Shown here: positions 11,887-23,974 of the stretch, one piece after another
Position numbering within the stretch: position 1 is the stretch's first letter
Layout of the letters: every line of letters begins with the position of its first letter
Assembly: GCA_029216955.1 (NCBI GenBank)
Contig: JANAVB010016210.1
Span: 1 to 64,000 of the forward strand
Reading direction: 5' to 3'
Source: Iris pallida
Taxonomy: Eukaryota; Streptophyta; Magnoliopsida; Asparagales; Iridaceae
DNA: 64,000 nucleotides
Position numbers and translations under genes: made by a program
Notes under the pieces: model-generated
Database searches by the model: none
Told to the model about the DNA's origin: nothing
What the model saw: the letters and a program-made list of their open reading frames with translations, nothing else

Positions 11887-13155
11887 TGATGGAGCTGGAG
11901 ATTCCCAGGACCCTTCCTTTGGTGTGCGTATTGATCGATAGAAAGTTAAACAGATCTAAAACATGTTCTTACCATTCATAGGCGAAAACTAGGGTTCACG
12001 AATTATACCTGCGGCGGATAGGAGACAAGTAATTCCTGGCAATTTCGAGCGGACGACCCAAGATCTTCTGCACGTATTTCTTCCTCGAGTTGGACGTCGT
12101 GTGGGCGACGATATCCGAACCTTTTCTTCTCCTTGGCAGCCCTCTCTTTCTCTCCTTACGTGAATCATGAATTTAGAGAAAATTTTAGATTTCTGATCAG
12201 TAATATGGCGGCCAGAGAATAGAGGATATATATAGTCTACGGCAGGCACCATGAGGAAAAATTAGGGTTAGGTCTCCTAACGGATCTGGATATCCCGTGT
12301 TCAGCCCGAACACATAATCCAGGCCCATTAACAATAGCTCGGTCCACTAATGAGCTATTGTTGCACTACCTCCCTAATCCCAAATTATGTTTGTGGGCTC
12401 CTTTTATTATATGCACGTTTGGCTCCCCATGTTTAGATATCGCATGTCCGTCGATCAAATCAAGTTACTGACAACTATATTGATTCGACATCTTTTATCC
12501 TTAAGTAGTACCGCTCAACTTTATTTGTCATGTCGGATATATTCCACCTACAGGTTTTACATGACAATCCTTATGAGCTCCTTAAGAGGACATCATCAAC
12601 CCGATGTATTGGGACATGGATTCCATTTATAATCAAGAGCCCATCATACATACAATGTTATTACCCAATTCATAGAGGTTGTTGATCCATAATTAATCTC
12701 ACTCTTTTATGAGTCAAAGTAATGCACACTGCATATACATGTCCGTTATTATATCTGGATTAAGAGCACAAGTATCCATAATAACAGAGGTGTTTGTTCT
12801 CTTATGTAATCAGTACAAAGAGAACAACCTCAAGTGGTCCTGTTCAATACACACAAAGTGTACTAGTGTAAACCAATAGTCAAGATAGACTAATACCAGA
12901 TTACACTACAACATTTCCAATAGATTGTCCAAGTCCATCTAGGTTGTGAACTATTTATATACTCCATAGGAAACTGATAATATGATCTTCTGTGTGACAC
13001 CACACACCATATTATCTACAATATAGAATATCAGACATTTGCATTAACACTTTCAATAAATACAATATGCAAACATTTGTCCATATGATTCTCATTCAAA
13101 ATTTAAGGAAATAAGGTTACTACAAAAGTGATGCTTTTAGTATATAACCCTAACA
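11887..13155 (-). repeat. 3' LTR of the copia element
   Basis: 1,269 bp bounded by TGATGGAGC and CCCTAACA on the plus strand (TG...CA in both senses). A minus-strand TATATATA at 12227-12234 is a likely promoter TATA box. It pairs with the split LTR at 18444-19518 plus 26597-26794. The first 200 bases of the pair show a sprinkling of transitions. Confidence 0.95.
12227..12234 (-). promoter_or_regulatory. Candidate TATA box of the copia LTR
   Basis: TATATATA in the LTR, repeated at the same place in the other LTR copies (18785-18792 and about 35181-35188). It would drive minus-strand transcription. The start site is inferred, not seen. Confidence 0.55.
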
Positions 13156-13170
13156 ATCTCCTACTTATAC
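13156..13170 (-). other. Polypurine tract of the copia element
   Basis: On the minus strand a purine-rich GTATAAGTAGGAGAT abuts the LTR start TGTTAGGG, the position required for plus-strand priming. Confidence 0.7.
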
Positions 13171-13217
13171 TCAAAGCATTGCTTTTCAGTATACTGTTAC
13201 AAATCTCCCACTTATAC

Positions 13218-13719
13218 TTAAAGCCATGCCGTTACACATCTGACTCCCATTCTCTCAACATGACTGTCAAAAGCCTTAGCAGGTAAGCTCTTTGTAAAGG
13301 GATCAGCTAGGTTGTCGGCTGATGCTATCTTGATCACAGCAACTTTTTCTTTCTTTACGAAATCTCGTATCAGGTGGTACTTGCGCTCAATGTGTTTGCC
13401 TGTCTTATGGGCTCGTGGTTCCTTCGAGTTTTGCAACTGCACCACTATTATCACAATAAAGTGTAATAGACTTAAGCAAACTAGGTACCACATCCAAGTC
13501 CAACAGAAAGTTTCTGAGCCAAACCGCTTCTTTGGCTGCCTCAGAGGCTGCCACATACTCGGCTTCCATGGTGGAATCAGCAATACATTTTTGCTTGATA
13601 CTCCTCCACACAATGGCTCCACCTCCCAAAGTAAACACATAATCTGAGGTAGATTTCCTGGAATCCCTATCTGACAGAAAATCTGAGTCTGTATACCCCA
13701 AGGGAACTAAACTATCTGC
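13218..13719 (-). pseudogene. RNase H of the copia polyprotein, broken
   Basis: Degrades the RNA strand of the RNA-DNA hybrid. Visible motifs are LGYTDSDFLSDRDSRKSTS, STMEAEYVAASEAAKEAVW, TLYCDNSGA, KHIERKYHLIRDFV and SADNLADPFTKSLP. A frameshift lies just after the CDNSGA motif near 13440, so the last 70 or so residues are in a different frame. The polyprotein ends shortly after RMGVR at about 13218, close to the polypurine tract. Confidence 0.92.
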
Positions 13720-14715
13720 CTGGTAAACTAGCATATACTCTTTAGCCCTTTTCAGGTACTTCAAAATATGCTTTACGGCAGTCCAGTGCTCTTGTCCTGG
13801 GTTAGACTGATATCTGCTGACCATGCTTACGGCAAAGCAGATATCTGGTCTCGTACATAGCATTGCATACATTAAGCTTCCTACTGCTGAAGCATAAGAA
13901 ACTGCTTTCATGTTCTCTATCTCTTTAGGTGTCCTCGGATACTGCTCCTTTGATAGAGCAATTCCTTGTCTAAAAGGTAAGAAACCTTTCTTAGAATTTT
14001 GCATACTAAAATGAGTTAGTACAGTATCGATATAGGAAGCTTGGGATAAGCCCAACATCCTTTTCTTGCGATCTCGTAGAACTTTCGTCCTAAGGATGTG
14101 ACCTACTTCTCCCAAGTCCTTCATATCAAACTGTTTGGATAACCATACCCTTACATCAGATAATACCTTCACATTGTTTCAAATGAGCAAGATGTCATCC
14201 ACATAAAGTACTAGAAACACCACCACGTTTCCGTCACACTTTCTGTATACACATGATTCATCCTGACATTGATCAAATCTATAGGATTTTATCACATGAT
14301 CAAAACATATGTTCCAAGATCTGAAAGCTTGCTTAAGTCCATAAATAGACTTCTTGAGCTTACAGACAAGATGCTCCTGGCCCTTTTCAATGAACCCGTC
14401 TGGTTGCTTCATATAGATGTCTTCCTCAAGACTTCCATTAAGAAAAGCTGTCTTGACATCCACTTGCCAAATCTCATAATCGAGATGAGCTGCAATAGAT
14501 AAAAGAATTCGAATAGACTTAAGCGTAGCTACAGGAGAAAAGGTTTCCTCATAATCGATACCCTCTCTTTGAGTAAAACCTTTTTCTACAAGCCGAGCTT
14601 TAAAGGTTTCAACCTTACCGTCTGATCCTCTTTTTCTCTTAAAGACCCACTTGCATCCAATGGCTTTTACACCAACGGGTGGTTCTACAAGCTTCCAGAC
14701 CTGATTAGAATCCAT
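13720..14715 (-). pseudogene. pol: Reverse transcriptase of the copia element, broken
   Basis: Begins around NQVWKLVEPP and contains KARLVEKGFTQREGIDYEET, VDVKTAFLNGSLEEDIYM, YGLKQAFRSWN and the catalytic VLYVDDILLI. The frame is open except for one TGA directly after the DDILLI motif. It continues with LSKQFDMKDLGEVGH and LCTRPDICFAVSMVS. Active-site aspartates are intact. Upstream the reading frame is broken again before the integrase tail. Confidence 0.94.
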
Positions 14716-14931
14716 AGATTATATTTTAGATATCATTGCTTTTTGCCAAGACTCTGCATCTTTATCTTGGAGTGCTTCATTGTAGGTACAGGGATCATAA
14801 TCTTGTTCCTCAGGGACGAAGTCTGACGACTCTCCCAAGAACATATATCTATCAGGTTGTATCACAACCCTCCCACTACGATGAGGCACTATCGGTTGTG
14901 GTGTAACATTTATGACATATTGTGCAGTTAT

Positions 14932-15843
14932 TTATGGTTCATCCTCTTGTACTGTTGGTACTGAAGTACTTGGTGTCTCACGTCTCAGTTCTTCTAGAAC
15001 AACTCTACTTGTGGGTTTATGGTTCATCACATAGTCTTCATCTAAGAATCGGGCATTGGTGCTAACAATGACCTTCTGATCCTTAGGACTATAAAATAAA
15101 CCTCCTTTCGTTCCTCTTGGACAGCCTACAAACAAGCGTACTTCTGTACGAGATTCCAACTTATCTGTTTTCCCATTCAGCACATGTGCTGGACTACCCC
15201 AAATGCGAACATGTTTCAGACTAGGCTTACGCCCAATCCACAGCTCTGTGGGAGTAAGAGGTACTGACTTAGAAGGAACCAAGTTTAAAATATAAGCTGA
15301 AGTCTCTAAGGCATATCCCCAAACAAATCTGGCAAATTCGAATAACTCATCATTGATCTAACCATCTCCATAAGAGTTATATTCCTTCTTTCGGCTACAC
15401 CATTCTGTTGGGGCATTCAAGGTACAGTCAATTGGGATGCAATCCCAGCCTCTGATAAATAATCCCTAAACTCTCCAAAGAGGTACCCGCTACCACGATC
15501 TGATCGTAATGACTTGATATATTTTCCATGATATTTTTCTGTTTCAGCCTTGTACTCTTTGAATTTTTCAAAGCACTCAGACTTACGGCGCATCAAATAA
15601 ATGTATCCATACCTTGAATAATCGTCAATAAATGTGACAAAATATTCAAAGCCACCTCTAGCTTGGATAGTCATTGGTCCACACAAATCAGAATGAACCA
15701 ATTCCAACACATCTTTGGCCCTATACCCCTTTGTCGTAAAAGGCCTTTTGGTCATTTTACCTTCCAAGCAGGATTCACAGACTGGTAATGCCTCCACTTC
15801 CAATGAACTCAAAGGTCCATCTTCAACCAATCTTTGAATCCTT
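14932..15843 (-). pseudogene. Integrase of the copia element, broken
   Basis: GAG-pre-integrase zinc region (ends CESCLEGKMTKRPF), catalytic core with LELVHSDLCGPM, TFIDDYSRYGYIYLM and KSLRSDRGSGYLFGEF. After a stop, PQQNGVAERRN is readable near 15400, supplying the catalytic Glu. The C-terminal region has TPTELWIGRKPSLKHVRIWG. A second break lies near 15285-15360. Confidence 0.9.
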
Positions 15844-16335
15844 CTAAGGTTAATATGCCCTAATTGTGTGCCAAAGATATGTTTGGTTCATACAAGAAGG
15901 TTCTTTTCTCTTATTTAAGTTAGATGACATATTATTCATTTTTATATGTTGTATTGTAGACGAAATAGGATTAATGACATACAAATTATCAACCAATGCA
16001 CCAGAACAGATAAAATGTTTATTCTTTCTAATAACAATATTGTCATTAAAATAAACTGAATATCCATCCTTAACTAACATAGAAAAAGAAACTAAATTCT
16101 TTCTAAGTGAAGGTGCATAAAGACAATCTCTCAATATCAAAGACTTATTTCTACCAAAAAATAAAGTAACATCTCCTAATGCAACGACCGATACTTTTGT
16201 AGCATCACCCATGAACAAGCATATATCTCCATCACTGAGCCGTCTGGTTTCCTGGAACCCCTGTAATGTATTGCAGACATGATTAGTGGCTTCTGTATCT
16301 ACAGACCAGGTGCGGTAGATAACACCGCTAAACAT
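15844..16335 (-). pseudogene. Protease and pre-integrase segment of the copia element
   Basis: Open frame of about 160 codons. The protease motif reads WSVDTEATNHVCN. Copia elements normally have D-S/T-G-A here, so the catalytic-loop Gly is replaced by Glu. The LGDVTLFFGRN and LVSFSMLVKDGY stretches follow, as expected. The frame overlaps the gag end by a short distance. Confidence 0.88.
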
Positions 16336-17174
16336 GTTTCAAATACTAGTAAATGAGATATACCTTCTTTGTTCCCTTGTTTGAGAAGTGGACAATCAGT
16401 CTTCCAATGTCCTGACCCTTTGCACTTGAAACATTTGTCTTTCGGCTTTTTTACCGCGTCTTGAGGTCCCATGCCCTTCTTTGCTGAGTTTGCCTGTTTC
16501 TGAATATTATTCTTCTTCTTACCGCCTTTTGGCTTAGAAGTGGAAGCCTTTTCAGAAACAAAAACATGACCACTCTGCCTAAAAAGAGATTCAGCATCAT
16601 GTAGCTCTTTTGCAAGTTCTGCCAAACTATACAACCTTTTGTTCATATTGTAATTAAGGCAGAAATTGTCAAAACTTTTAGACAGAGTCCCGAAAATGAT
16701 ATCGACCTGGGTTTCCCCATCGATTTCAGCTCCAAGGATCTCCATCTCATTCAGATGACCCATCATCTTGAGAACATGATCCCTTACTGGTGTACCCTCA
16801 GCCATTTTTGTATTCATCAAACATTTCATAGCAAACTGCCTAGCTACTCTACTCTGATGTCCGAAGAGTTCCTTGAGGTTATACATCATGTCATAAGTTG
16901 TGGCCATGGCCTGATGCTGATGTTGCAGTACATTTGACAAAGATGCCAGAATGTAACATCGCGCCATCTCATCTGCCTTTTTCTACTTCTTATAAGCCTC
17001 TTTGACCTCTTCATCAGAGTTAGCATCAGGTTTAGGTGGACATTCCTCAACAAGTACATATTTGTACTCCTCAGCAGTCAGAACAATGTCCAAATTACGT
17101 TTTCAGTCAATATAATTAGGTCCAGTAAGTTTATTTTCTTTAAGAATCACCATAAGTGGACTGAAAGAACCCAT
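16336..17174 (-). pseudogene. gag: gag of the copia element, broken
   Basis: Start ATG at 17174 (MGSFSPLMVILKENKLTG), chosen because it opens the gag-like frame downstream of the leader. TGA and TAG stops replace Trp or Gln codons early in the frame, near YID and near AYKK. The rest is open: UBN2-type capsid region (ILASLSNVLQHQHQ, SVARQ-like segment, FCLNYNMNKRLYSLAEL) and a CCHC knuckle, CFKCKGSGHWKTDC. It forms the particle in the family. Confidence 0.9.
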
Positions 17175-18426
17175 TTTTGAGATCCTGAGAATCACATAAA
17201 TAAAATTATGTAGGGCAAAAAAAACTTTTTGAATTAACTAAATATTGATTCCCTCAAAACAATAATAAGGAATTCACCAACACCTTGAACACCATGAATT
17301 TACCATGCCACGATAGTGTGGACGTATACAAATTCAACTTTGTTCAAGTAGATTTTTCTTATTAATTTTACTATCATGTCAATATAACTTTATGACAAAT
17401 AAAATTAATATGCTGGTCTTACTCTGGTCATACAAATAATAGCGGTGACTCCGATGGGAAGGATACCATTATTTGTATCTAAGTGTATACCATTACCTAA
17501 TACTAAGTCCATTACCTTGTAATGAGTTCCTTCAGATGGAGAAGTGAACACATACTAGGTAACTTTCTACAATTATTCCTAAGGAAGTTTGTACTGGTGA
17601 TCCATAACTATACTCATCCGATATGGAGGAAAGCACTAAAGCCAACACGCAAGTATAATTACATCACCTACAAACCAGTAATGGGGACCATAGGATTTAT
17701 ACTAAATAAAAATCCTCTCCCACTTAGTTATTTAACAATGAGAGTTTTTCTACTAGTTGATATTATGTCCATATTGTCCATTATTAATGTAGGCTTGGTT
17801 TTTCAAAAAAAACAACCACACAATAATAAATATGCATAATCAGAAAAAGCAAAATGACAAAAATAAGAGAAAATATCCAACTATTATGGTCATCTTTGCT
17901 GCTCCGTCCTCAACTATCCGAATCCAAAATCTGGCGCTGCGCAGATCTATACGGGGTTCGACCTGCCCGGTCAGGTCGCGGGGTTCGGGGCAGCGCCCCG
18001 ATATTTTTTTTAGGTTTTAGGTGTCGATTCCTTCATCGAAAATTATCTGTCTGCCTCTGGACTGCTTAAAACCAGTATCTCGTCCGGCGTCAGAAACAGC
18101 CACCACCGCCATTACGATTGATCAAAAATAATTAAAATTATATCAATCCTATGCCTCCCGAAAGAGTTTACACATAATCTAGATTGAAAAATTAAAATAA
18201 TAAGCACGATCAACCCTCGTAATTTTAATTACATACACAGCAACAACAACATCCACGACATGTTCGTGGTTTAAACAACACAATCAAAAAAACATGCATT
18301 GGACCATAATAGTTGGATCTAAGATGCCTGCAAAATCGAGTTAGAACAGATCTACATCTACCGACTATTACATAGCGCAGGTTTTATTGGACAACATCGA
18401 CGTATCAATCAATACGTAGATCCAAA
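17175..18426 (-). other. Copia 5' leader, no gene
   Basis: 1.25 kb between primer-binding site and gag start. It is AT-rich with no recognisable protein, apart from a compact GC-rich hairpin cluster near 17960-18000. In retrotransposons this region carries packaging and dimerisation signals. Confidence 0.7.
17960..17999 (-). promoter_or_regulatory. GC-rich double hairpin in the copia leader
   Basis: Two stem-loops in 40 bases: GACCTG...CAGGTC (6-bp stem, 6-nt loop) and GGGGC...GCCCC (5-bp stem, 3-nt loop), in otherwise AT-rich sequence. Position between primer-binding site and gag suggests an RNA packaging or dimerisation signal. That role is inference. Confidence 0.5.
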
Positions 18427-18441
18427 GTGGCTCTGATACCA
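18427..18441 (-). other. Primer-binding site (initiator tRNA-Met) of copia element
   Basis: Minus-strand TGGTATCAGAGCCAC, the standard plant initiator-Met site, two bases inside the LTR. It fixes orientation and the LTR boundary. Confidence 0.95.
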
Positions 18442-18443
18442 AT

Positions 18444-19518
18444 TGATGGAGCTGGGAATTCCCAGGATCCTTCTTTTGGTGTACATATTGATCGATAGAA
18501 AGTTAAACAGATCTAATACGTGTTCTAACCCTTCATAGGCAGAAACTAGGATTTACGAATTATACCTGCGGTGGATAGGAGACAAGTAATTCCTGGCAAT
18601 TTCGAGCGGACGACCCCAAGATCTTCTACACGTATTCCTTCCTCGAGTTGGACGTCTTATGGGCGACGATCTCCCAACCTTTTCTTCTCCTTGGCAACCC
18701 TCTCTTTCTCTCCTTACGTGAATCACGAATTTAGAGAAAATTTTAGATTTCTGATCAGTAATCTGGCGGCCAGAGAATAGAGGATATATATAGGCTACGG
18801 CAGGGATCATGAGGAGAAATTAGGGTTAGGCCTCCTAACGGATCTGGATATCCCGTGTTCAGCCCGAACACATAATCCAGGCCCATTAACAATAGCTCGG
18901 TCCACTAATGAGCTATTGTTGCACTACCTCCCTAATCCCAAATTATGTTTATGGGCTCCTTTTATTATATGCTCGTTTGGCTCCCCATGTTAAGATATCG
19001 TATGTCCGTCGATCAAATCAAGTTACTGACAACTATATTGATTCGACATCTTTTATCCTTAAGTAGTACCGCTCAACTTTATTTGTCATATCGGATATAT
19101 TCCACCTGCATGGTTTAGATGACAATTCTTATGAGCTCCTTAAGAGGACATCATCAACCCGATGTATCTGGACATGGGTTCCATTTATAATCAACAGCCC
19201 ATCATACATACAATGTTATTACCCAATTCATAGAGGTTGTTGATCCATAATGAATCTCACTCTTTTATGAGTCAAAGTAATGCACACTGCATATACATGT
19301 CCGTTATTATATCCGAATTAAGAGCACAAGCATCCATAATAACAGAGGTATTTGTTCTCTTATGTAGTCAGTACAAAGAGAACAATATCAAGTGGTCCTG
19401 TTCAATACACACAAAGTGTACTAGTGTAAACCTATAGTCAAGATAGACTAATACCAGATTACACTACAACCTTTCCAATAGATTGTCCAAATCCATCTAG
19501 GTTGTGAACTATTTATAT
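18444..19518 (-). repeat. 5' LTR of the copia element, first part
   Basis: Homologous to 11887 onward but with more differences than the copy at 34838. It stops at ATTTATAT, where the CACTA transposon enters, and resumes at 26597. Confidence 0.95.
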
Positions 19519-19534
19519 CACTACACCAAAATGG
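19519..19534 (+). repeat. CACTA left terminal inverted repeat
   Basis: CACTACACCAAAATGG, matching the right end with one mismatch. Confidence 0.93.
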
Positions 19535-19842
19535 CAAATTAGGAACACTGGACCTTTTTCAATCTGGAACGCTTATTTTTTGTACCTAGGTTCTGGAACA
19601 GTATAAAAGCATTCCAGATCAAAAAAGTGTTCCTAATATATTTTATTTTAATTTTTAGAAAAAATTAAATATTTTGGTATGCTTTTATACCGTTCTAAAT
19701 ACATTCTAAAATTAGCATACACAGATGTATGATTATTCTTCTCTCAAATCTAATGGCTAGGATTTGATCATCTTACCCCCCGCTTCCTCTCTTACTTCTA
19801 CTTCTAATATTCAGAGAAGAACAAGCAATGTTATCACCATCT

Positions 19843-19877
19843 ACCTCCTCCTCCTCCTCCTCCTCCTCCTCCTCCTC
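19843..19877. repeat. (CTC)n microsatellite
   Basis: About eleven CTC trinucleotides inside the CACTA element, just upstream of a gene-like fragment. A pyrimidine-rich leader like this is common in plant 5' UTRs. Confidence 0.9.
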
Positions 19878-19982
19878 TCTACGTAATCCTAACCCTAGAT
19901 TCCTCCACTTTTCCTCCACCATAATAAAACTCGAACCTTTATTTTTAATATCCTTAACACCCCCTTCCCGTCCTGCTCTCTC

Positions 19983-20155
19983 ATGGCTGATTTAGGGGAG
20001 GAGGCCGAGATCGGGAAGAGGATCTTCTACAGTCGATTGCTGAACATGAGGAAGTCGCGATCGAGTTAGATATAGACTACACGCTCGTATAGTACATGCC
20101 AGATTTTAGGGTGGACATGATTGGAAATCCCTTTGATGTTCGATATATTGAAGGT
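19983..20155 (+). pseudogene. Unrecognised gene-like fragment in CACTA element
   Basis: One frame reads EEDLLQSIAEHEEVAIEL, a TAG, then YMPDFRVDMIGNPFDVRY before a possible splice donor (GAAG|GTTAGT). The amino-acid composition looks coding and the pyrimidine-rich stretch upstream looks like a 5' UTR. I do not recognise the family. It may be the 5' exon of a captured host gene. Confidence 0.4.
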
Positions 20156-20669
20156 TAGTTTGAAAATCCCTTTGATATTCATGTTTGGTATATGGATTTC
20201 AAGGTTCAACTGCAATTTTTGGTTCTTGACTTGTTGGTGAACTTTCTTGGAATTCTTATTTATTAATGCTTAGAATTTGCACAATTAATCGATTTCTAGA
20301 GTTATAGGGTTCCAACGTGTTCTTCAATTTGATTCAAGGGCCTTTGGTCTTCAACTGACTTTCAACTGTCATTCATGATTATTGACCGATTGGTGAAGTT
20401 TTATGAAGTTTTTAATACTGCTTAGAATTTGCTCAATTCTTCTCTGTAAGGTTTTAAAGTTCAATTTGGTCTTTAGGGCCTTTGGTATTCAACTGATGTT
20501 CAATTGTCGATCTTGACTCAATAGTCCAGATATTGTATATTTTAAGCAGCTGAGGACTTGCGAATTGAAAACCAACCCCATAATTTGAACTAATAATAGT
20601 TTAAAATACATCAGCTCGAAAATTGTCCTTCACAAGATTGATAGTCAGCGAAAACAAATTTTTACTGCA

Positions 20670-20823
20670 ACCTTACCGTGCCAATAAAGAACGCACCAAA
20701 ACTACTTCTAGCTCTAGAGGTCCAAAATGCAAACTACACCAACTAGTCTTCATACATGCTCTCTGGTTGATCTCTCCTTGCTGGCCACCTGCTGGTTTAG
20801 ACATTATGATCTGCAGAGAAAAA
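20670..20823 (-). pseudogene. Splice-bounded fragment on the minus strand of the CACTA
   Basis: An open stretch on the minus strand is preceded by a good acceptor (TTTTCTCTGCAG) and followed by a donor (CACG|GTAAGG). It reads MSKPAGGQQGEINQRACMK and onward. Product not recognised. It could be a second captured fragment in opposite orientation, or chance. Confidence 0.3.
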
Positions 20824-21340
20824 TAATAGTTGTAGTCAGAGAAACAGAGATTTATTATACAAGCTGAGGTGAACTGGATGTCGAGAGAATTCGCAGATAA
20901 CAATGCTACGGATAAGCGAGTTACCTGATCGACATCAGCAGCATATTTGAGAGCAAAGAGCCTTCTTATGGAAAGAAATATTTGTTTATGGTTCTACCAA
21001 CTATCAGATGATAAAACCACGAATAGAATAGGGATGTGCAGACATGAACACAGTTGTGAGTAAGAATCACCAAAGCCAAAAACCATTGTTACTAATAACT
21101 GTAACCAACAGAAAATCTACATGCCAGAACAAATAGAAATTAATTGACACAACTTCCCTGAGAACTACAAACAGACGTTAGTAGAAGCTGAAAATTAAGC
21201 ATTCTTAGAAATATCTGCAGCATCACATACATCATATGCATACCTGATGTTATTAACTCAACTATATAACATGAGAACAAGTACACTTCACAGAATGGCG
21301 AAGGCTGTAAGAATGTTCTCATTACAAAGTTTGTATCATA

Positions 21341-21441
21341 GTTTACAGTATCGACCGATACAGATTTGATACAGCCGATACCAATATGGTTTGGCATGTC
21401 CGATCCGAATAGCGGTCGATACCGATACCGACTGGGGCTCT
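21341..21441. repeat. GATACC/GTATCG-rich repeat, copy 1
   Basis: Begins GTTTACAGTATCGACCGATAC and is dense in CGATACC words. It shares its start with copy 2 at 23975, in which the two ends are complementary. Here only one end is clear. Confidence 0.6.
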
Positions 21442-22454
21442 TTTTTCCACTCAATTCGATAAATTGAATAAAAATACTAATCGACAAGGATGCAAAAGCA
21501 TAAGGTTGTAAAAACATGTAAATTAAAAAAGATGATTTATTGTAGGTAAACCAATCAACAAGGGTGACTATTATTTCATTCAATTCCAAAATATTATGAA
21601 ACAATTGCATATGTTCCAGTCTCTTCTTAGGTGTGCTATTAGTTTCCATTTAAACAACTAGTATTTCGACCTAAATGACACTATAAAATGGAACAATAAC
21701 TACATGCTATATTAAACTTTGTTCTTTATTTCATAAGTAACATGCTTTTTTATAGATATCCATTTCTTTGATACCTATTTTATGACTTGTCTGTGAACAG
21801 AGTCATATTATGGATTCAAAATATTTCGAAGGAGAAAGCTGTAAAGCAAAAAAGCCTTTAATAGGTTCGAAGATATATCATTCCATTTGGACATTGGGAT
21901 AAGTAAAGTCGAAGATGTCTCAGTTCATCCTTCCGTCAGACACTTGTCTTGGAGGAGGAGGAGTTGCCCTCCAAGCATGATGACTACCATACAACGTTAA
22001 GGTATGTTGGGTTAGTTTTTAACCGATACAAAACTTTTCATCTATTAAGTTTTGATTGCTACGTAGACTAGTCGAATTTATAAAACTTTTGCTAATAGTA
22101 ATCAACTGTGTCCTAGAAGATATTTTTGTCTATACTCATAAATTCTCATATGCTAATCATTTCTATCTATAGATTTTACTAGGTAAATAACTTAAATCGG
22201 TGCTACACTCAAGGTATATCCCATAAACAAATGGATTGTGCTGATTTATTTATTTTTGGTGCAGATTTTTGTAAGGCCATGAAATTTGATATGGAAAAAA
22301 TAAAGCAAATATGGGCAAAAATGCTCCAGTAGAGGAAGAAATTTGGCACTAACAATGTTTTGGAGGTAATACAAAGATTAGGTTTTGTCACTTTTCTCAT
22401 TCATCAAATAGAGTTGTGAGAACATGTTTTTCGATATTGAGCTGGATTACAATG

Positions 22455-22506
22455 CTATATATATATATATATATATTTTTTTTTATATATATATATATAT
22501 ATATAT
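22455..22506. repeat. (TA)n tract with central T run
   Basis: Alternating TA, a T9 block, then TA again. Unstable simple sequence. Confidence 0.9.
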
Positions 22507-22773
22507 GGATGGATCACAAGATATAGTCTAGCATCTTTGGCAAGAAGTGAATCACATTGCTTCCTTTTATAATACGATGTCATTATGATCACAAGATGGA
22601 GTAACAAGAGTGTTAGTGGTTTACATTGCTTATCTTTTATAATATTAATTAGAGCAGTCATTATGATCATACTATCCGTGGTTCCTAGAATGGTGGACTA
22701 ATTGGTTTGCATGCCTACTTCTTATTCTCAATACAACAAGAGAGGGAGTAGCAAGAGGCCAAAATTTGCATAG

Positions 22774-22774
<1 letters not shown>

Positions 22775-22841
<67 letters not shown>

Positions 22842-22843
22842 AA

Positions 22844-22874
<31 letters not shown>
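22775..22874. repeat. (TA)n followed by poly(A) and (AT)n
   Basis: About 30 TA units, AAAG, a run of about 20 A, then a short AT tract. Confidence 0.93.
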
Positions 22875-23640
22875 TAGCGAGCGGCCAAGATACGTGAGCA
22901 AGTAACACATTCGATACTTTCTTTGAGATTCAGGTTTTATTAGAGTCCTTCCTGGAGTAGAAATGGATGAATTCAAGTGATCAAGAACTAAAGAAGAACG
23001 AGTTCTTTAATATTCCTCACATGAGTGTCTTTGCAGGCCCTTGAGGAAGTTATACAGAAGTGGTGTAGAACGAAAGCAAATATGGAGATAGTTCTCTGAT
23101 ATTGCCCATATCTTCATATAGTGTTTTGTTATTCATGTACAATCCAACAAAAGGTCATAGATGTGACCCAAATTCGTGAATGATATACTGAAGTAGGGTT
23201 AGTCGATTAAATCCTTTTTGTTTTCAGCGTTATTGTGACTTTACGCTTGCTTGTATCAGCAGGTATTTGTAACCTTGTAACTCATAATTTCATCTGCTTG
23301 TTTTGCTGATCTATATTTCATTATTGCTTAGACAGAATTCGCAGGTTTTTGAGGGGTCTCTGTAGATTATGTTAATTGAAGAATGAGTGTAAGGCACTAA
23401 ATTCGGGTTTTTATCGACCTGAGCTTTGAGCAAGCACCCTCTTGCTCATCTTGTGCTCCCTAAGATGAGAAATAGGTTGCGCCTAAGACTAGACTAGAAT
23501 TTGTGCTATTGTTCAATAAAAAGCTTGTTGAAGTTGTTTTATAGGCTAACTGGAGTCCTGACCTGTGCCTTGCCCCCAGCCGAAAATGTTGACCAGTGAA
23601 CATAAAGTTAAACTGGTAAAGTGTATGAAATTTATATTAA

Positions 23641-23874
23641 TTTTAGCAAATGCCTTCATTACAAATATATAAACTAGCATATACCTCCATTTATTTAAAA
23701 AAACTAGCAAATGCTCCCATTATGAGTAAAATAATCAAAATTTTGGTTAAATAGTAGGGGTATATCTTAAATTTTTAAATGTTGTATATAAAGAAACAGG
23801 GACATTTGCTAGCTTTTTAAATAAGTGGGGGTATATGCTAGTTTATATATTTGTAATTGGGACATTTGCTAAAA
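23641..23874. repeat. Fold-back MITE-like hairpin
   Basis: The first and last 70-75 bases are near-perfect inverted complements (TTTTAGCAAATG...CATTTGCTAAAA). The arms share ACAAATATATAAACTAGC and differ at a few sites. Total 234 bp with a loop of about 90 bp. The flanks are AT-rich, so a TSD cannot be fixed. Structure fits a MITE; the superfamily is not assignable by eye. Confidence 0.8.
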
Positions 23875-23974
23875 TATCCCGTATTATAACAGATTGGAAG
23901 TGTTTATTAGTTGGAAAATTGTTTTCAACCTTCTTGCCAATGTCTTATAGTAATCCAGTAAAGAAATGAAGCAA

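Noticed and set aside
18427..18441. Possible tRNA gene fragment (initiator-Met-like sequence)
   Set aside because: Only the 3' complement is present, two bases from an LTR end. It is the primer-binding site.
21140..21649. 169-codon minus-strand frame inside the CACTA
   Set aside because: It runs through the GATACC repeat and low-complexity DNA, has no splice or promoter context and shows no recognisable motif.
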